Below are positions 12,389 through 12,547 of a stretch of DNA of 12,547 bases, in pieces (position 1 is the stretch's first letter; each line of letters begins with the position of its first letter). The stretch comes from JBLNCE01 sp050260415 (lineage in GTDB: Bacteria; Bacillota; UBA4882; JAAYXC01). A program made the translations under genes and the position numbers. The DNA lies in NCBI GenBank assembly GCA_050260415.1, contig JBLNCE010000205.1:1-12547 (forward strand), written 5' to 3'. Under the pieces are notes generated by a model, which was not told the origin of the DNA, did no database searches, and worked only from the letters and a program-made list of their open reading frames with translations.

Positions 12389-12547
12389 TGCGCCTACAGC
12401 TTGTGTTCGTCGTGGTTTTATCGCTGACCTTGGGGATCATGCTGTTTGTCCAGCCCGTGCAGGTCGGAGCGGCCGGCGTCCCCGACACGGTCGAGGGTAA
12501 CTACCGCGGTTATCTGACCACGCCGCAGGAGCTGGCGGTCATCAAAC
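12388..12547 (+). CDS. N-terminus of a secreted protein (runs off the window)
   Basis: A GTG at 12388 opens a frame that stays open for 53 codons to the end of the window. The first 29 residues form a clear Sec signal peptide: MRLQLVFVVVLSLTLGIMLF, then VQPVQVGAA with a likely cleavage after the Ala-Ala pair before GVPDT. The mature part starts GVPDTVEGNYRGYLTTPQEL and is too short to assign. AAGGAG (12371-12376) lies 11 bases upstream of the GTG. The exact TATAAT promoter and dyad 200-280 bases upstream are its probable control region. Given the polysaccharide-degrading neighbours a secreted carbohydrate-active enzyme is possible, but nothing visible proves it. Confidence 0.75.
   Translation, partial: MRLQLVFVVVLSLTLGIMLFVQPVQVGAAGVPDTVEGNYRGYLTTPQELAVIK

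Overview
The window is about 60% GC and carries eight complete protein genes plus the signal-peptide end of a ninth. It looks like a chromosomal segment of an anaerobic, glycan-degrading bacterium. The paired Fe-S scaffold and GGGtGRT genes point to an anaerobe. The uroporphyrinogen-decarboxylase-fold paralogue beside a glycosidase, the secernin-type C69 peptidase and the many short dispersed palindromes would suit the PVC group (Lentisphaerota/Kiritimatiellota-like) or similar lineages. That placement is inference; there is no rRNA or other marker here.

Layout. (1) 130-1980, plus strand: a NifU-like Fe-S scaffold gene, a strong hairpin, an unlisted 30-codon ORF with its own ribosome binding site, and the GGGtGRT-protein gene, which starts directly at the small ORF's stop. 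(2) 1981-2483: a degraded region with dispersed palindromes, a GC-rich hairpin and minus-strand gene remnants, one of them the start of an alpha/beta-hydrolase esterase. (3) 5404-2484, minus strand: a two-gene operon of a URO-D-superfamily protein followed 23 bases later by a beta-glucuronidase (GH2, uidA type). (4) 6275-5568, minus strand: a DUF2161 PD-(D/E)XK nuclease-fold protein with a C-terminal winged helix. It is divergent from a 106-residue protein of unknown function (6611-6931), and two GCGTTAC-containing dyads lie between them. (5) 6932-7903: 970 bases without a convincing gene but rich in inverted repeats. They include a roughly 205-base mosaic of perfect hairpins (7476-7682) in which two long stems of unrelated sequence present nearly the same 17-base tip. 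(6) 7904-10488, plus strand: an exo-beta-N-acetylmuramidase (NamZ, GH171), a BadF/BadG-type amino-sugar kinase, a tiny ORF with a hydrophobic N-terminus, and a 12-bp terminator-like hairpin. (7) 11833-10505, minus strand: a C69/secernin-family N-terminal-nucleophile dipeptidase, convergent with region 6. (8) 12106-12547, plus strand: a candidate promoter and operator, a 34-codon ORF, and the first 53 codons of a secreted protein whose GTG start overlaps the small ORF's stop.

How the genes work together. NamZ would release MurNAc from muropeptides or glycan ends, and the kinase would phosphorylate MurNAc/GlcNAc inside the cell. The C69 peptidase could take dipeptides from the same material, though it is a separate transcription unit. 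The beta-glucuronidase gives a second glycan-salvage capacity. The strongest candidate for something undescribed is the hairpin mosaic upstream of namZ. The three small ORFs that abut or closely follow neighbouring genes come next.
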